From the NCBI GenBank assembly GCA_964495095.1, contig CAZBUH010000095.1:1-7139 (forward strand): a stretch of DNA of 7,139 nt, given 5' to 3'. The translations under genes were made by a program, and so were the position numbers. This document shows positions 6,102-7,139 of the stretch, piece after piece (position 1 is the stretch's first letter; every line of letters starts with the position of its first letter). The notes under the pieces were generated by a model. That model had not been told where the DNA came from and did not search any database. It worked only from the letters and a program-made list of their open reading frames with translations. Origin of the DNA: CAZBUH01 sp964495095 (GTDB lineage: Bacteria > Bacillota > Clostridia > Oscillospirales > Oscillospiraceae).

Positions 6102-7139
6102 ATGACATACGAAGATTACAGGAAAATTTATGAAGAAAAGAAGGGCACTGTTGAGCAGGCGCTGGATATGATAAAGTCCGGCGACGTTATCTGGTGCTCC
6201 AACAACTACAACGAGCCCCAGACGCTTTTCGGCCGTCTCCATGAGATAGCCGACAGGGTAGAGGATGTTATCGTCTACAAGAGCCGTATCGGTCGCTATC
6301 CCTTTATGGTGACGCCGGGCATGAACGGCCACATCAACTGCCACAACTATTTTTACGGCCCATCCTACAGGGAGGCCCACAAGCTGCTGAACACCAGCTT
6401 TATCCCCGTTGACCTGCCCAACTACTATCGCATGGTGAATAAGCACAAGCCCTGCAATATTTTCACCGCGCAGGTTTCGCCGATGGATGAGAACGGCAAC
6501 ATGTACATCGGCATGAACCAGACTATCGAGTACTACGCCATAAAGGACGCTATTGAGCAGCACAAGACCATAATCGTCGAAGTAAACCCCAACCTCACCT
6601 ATATGAACGGCTCCGTACCCATCCCGGTAGAGGCCGTCACGCTCCTTTACGAGGTAGACACCCCCGAGTATTGCATCGGCCCTGTCCAGACTACGCCTGA
6701 GGAGGACAAGATAGGTCAGATGGTGGCCTCCCTTATCGAGGACGGCGACACAATCCAGATGGGCATCGGAGGTATACCCGATACTGTAGGCAAGCATCTT
6801 ATGGATAAGCACGACCTCGGCCTGCACACGGAGCAGTTTACCTCCTCCATGGCCGACCTTATTGAGGCCGGCGTTATCACCGGCGCACGCAAGGCATATG
6901 ACAAGGGCCTCCATGTCGGCGTTTTTGCTGACGGCACCCACGAGCTTTACGCATATCTCCACAGCAATCCCAAGTGCGTTATGAAGCCCGGCCCCGAGGT
7001 GGTAAACCCCTTCAACATCGCCCGTCAGGATCACATGGTGTCCATAAATACCTGCGTTGAGATGGACCTTACCGGCCAGGTGGCCGCCGAGTCCATCGGC
7101 CCGACCCAGTACTCCGGCTCCGGCGGCGGCTTCTGCTTC
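6102..7139 (+). CDS. acetyl-CoA hydrolase/transferase-family CoA-transferase, 3' end missing
   Basis: The first 346 residues of a Cat1/Cat2-type CoA-transferase (families that include acetate:succinyl-CoA, butyryl-CoA:acetate and 4-hydroxybutyrate CoA-transferases), which move CoA between acyl groups in anaerobic fermentation. Complete members are roughly 430-450 residues, so about a fifth is beyond the right edge. Visible landmarks are AQVSPMDENGNMYIG (123-137), the glycine loop MGIGGIPD (220-227), and HTE at 242-244, where Glu244 aligns from memory with the active-site glutamate that forms the enzyme-CoA thioester. QYSGSGGG (336-343) begins the second-domain motif. ATG at 6102 is supported by AGGAGG at 6090-6095. 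The gene has its own consensus promoter and prefers C-ending codons (ATC 16 of 27 isoleucines, AAC over AAT), unlike its neighbours, which suggests high expression. The acyl substrate cannot be assigned from this fragment. A long antisense frame over it is a shadow. Confidence 0.9.
   Translation, partial: MTYEDYRKIYEEKKGTVEQALDMIKSGDVIWCSNNYNEPQTLFGRLHEIADRVEDVIVYKSRIGRYPFMVTPGMNGHINCHNYFYGPSYREAHKLLNTSFIPVDLPNYYRMVNKHKPCNIFTAQVSPMDENGNMYIGMNQTIEYYAIKDAIEQHKTIIVEVNPNLTYMNGSVPIPVEAVTLLYEVDTPEYCIGPVQTTPEEDKIGQMVASLIEDGDTIQMGIGGIPDTVGKHLMDKHDLGLHTEQFTSSMADLIEAGVITGARKAYDKGLHVGVFADGTHELYAYLHSNPKCVMKPGPEVVNPFNIARQDHMVSINTCVEMDLTGQVAAESIGPTQYSGSGGGFCF

Noticed and set aside
6060..7034. Minus-strand 324-residue open frame opposite the CoA-transferase
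   Set aside because: The plus strand has a consensus promoter, a ribosome binding site and family motifs. The antisense frame is open because of the C-ending codon preference of the real gene.
1..7139. CRISPR arrays, tRNA genes, insertion sequences, toxin-antitoxin or phage genes
   Set aside because: I read both strands and found no regular repeats, cloverleaf sequences, transposase motifs or small paired genes; nearly all the DNA is explained by the genes listed.

Overview
The window reads as ordinary chromosomal DNA from a low-GC-lineage (Firmicutes) bacterium, most likely an anaerobic member of class Clostridia with moderately GC-rich DNA. The evidence is the pstA-holB-ricT order (as in Bacillus subtilis darA-yaaR-holB-yaaT, but without yaaR), strong AGGAGG-type ribosome binding sites, a TTG start, a two-component pair of a type common in Clostridia, and a CoA-transferase of the fermentative Cat1/Cat2 kind. 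All genes lie on the plus strand. I see no mobile element, tRNA, rRNA or CRISPR array.

Region 1 (about 54-2505) is a tightly overlapping operon: pstA (cyclic-di-AMP receptor family), holB (DNA polymerase III delta' subunit) and ricT (Fe-S protein of the Ric/Y complex that works with RNase Y). Stop and start codons overlap at both junctions, and the operon closes with a good intrinsic terminator. RicT carries a disordered Gln/Arg/Pro/Gly-rich tail of about 120 residues that the B. subtilis protein lacks. PstA differs from its characterised relatives at several positions near the ligand pocket.

Region 2 (about 2506-5221) is a two-component system: an OmpR/PhoB-type response regulator followed, with a 4-base overlap, by a polytopic sensor histidine kinase. 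The kinase has about six membrane segments and a cysteine-containing extracytoplasmic domain. A promoter candidate, a perfect dyad and a repeated octamer lie in front of the regulator. A strong hairpin follows the kinase.

Region 3 (about 5222-5973) holds one ThiF/HesA-family gene, best read as tcdA, which cyclises the t6A modification of tRNA. Region 4 (5974-7139) holds a sigma-A promoter matching consensus exactly (TTGACA, 17 bases, TATAAT), followed by the first 346 codons of an acetyl-CoA hydrolase/transferase-family CoA-transferase. That gene runs off the right edge, and its C-ending codon preference suggests high expression.

The four regions look like separate transcription units of housekeeping or metabolic function. 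I found no convincing evidence of a previously undescribed multi-gene system. The points most worth a second look are the divergent PstA pocket, the RicT tail, the cysteine pairs in the sensor kinase, and the promoter-plus-hairpin arrangement ahead of tcdA.
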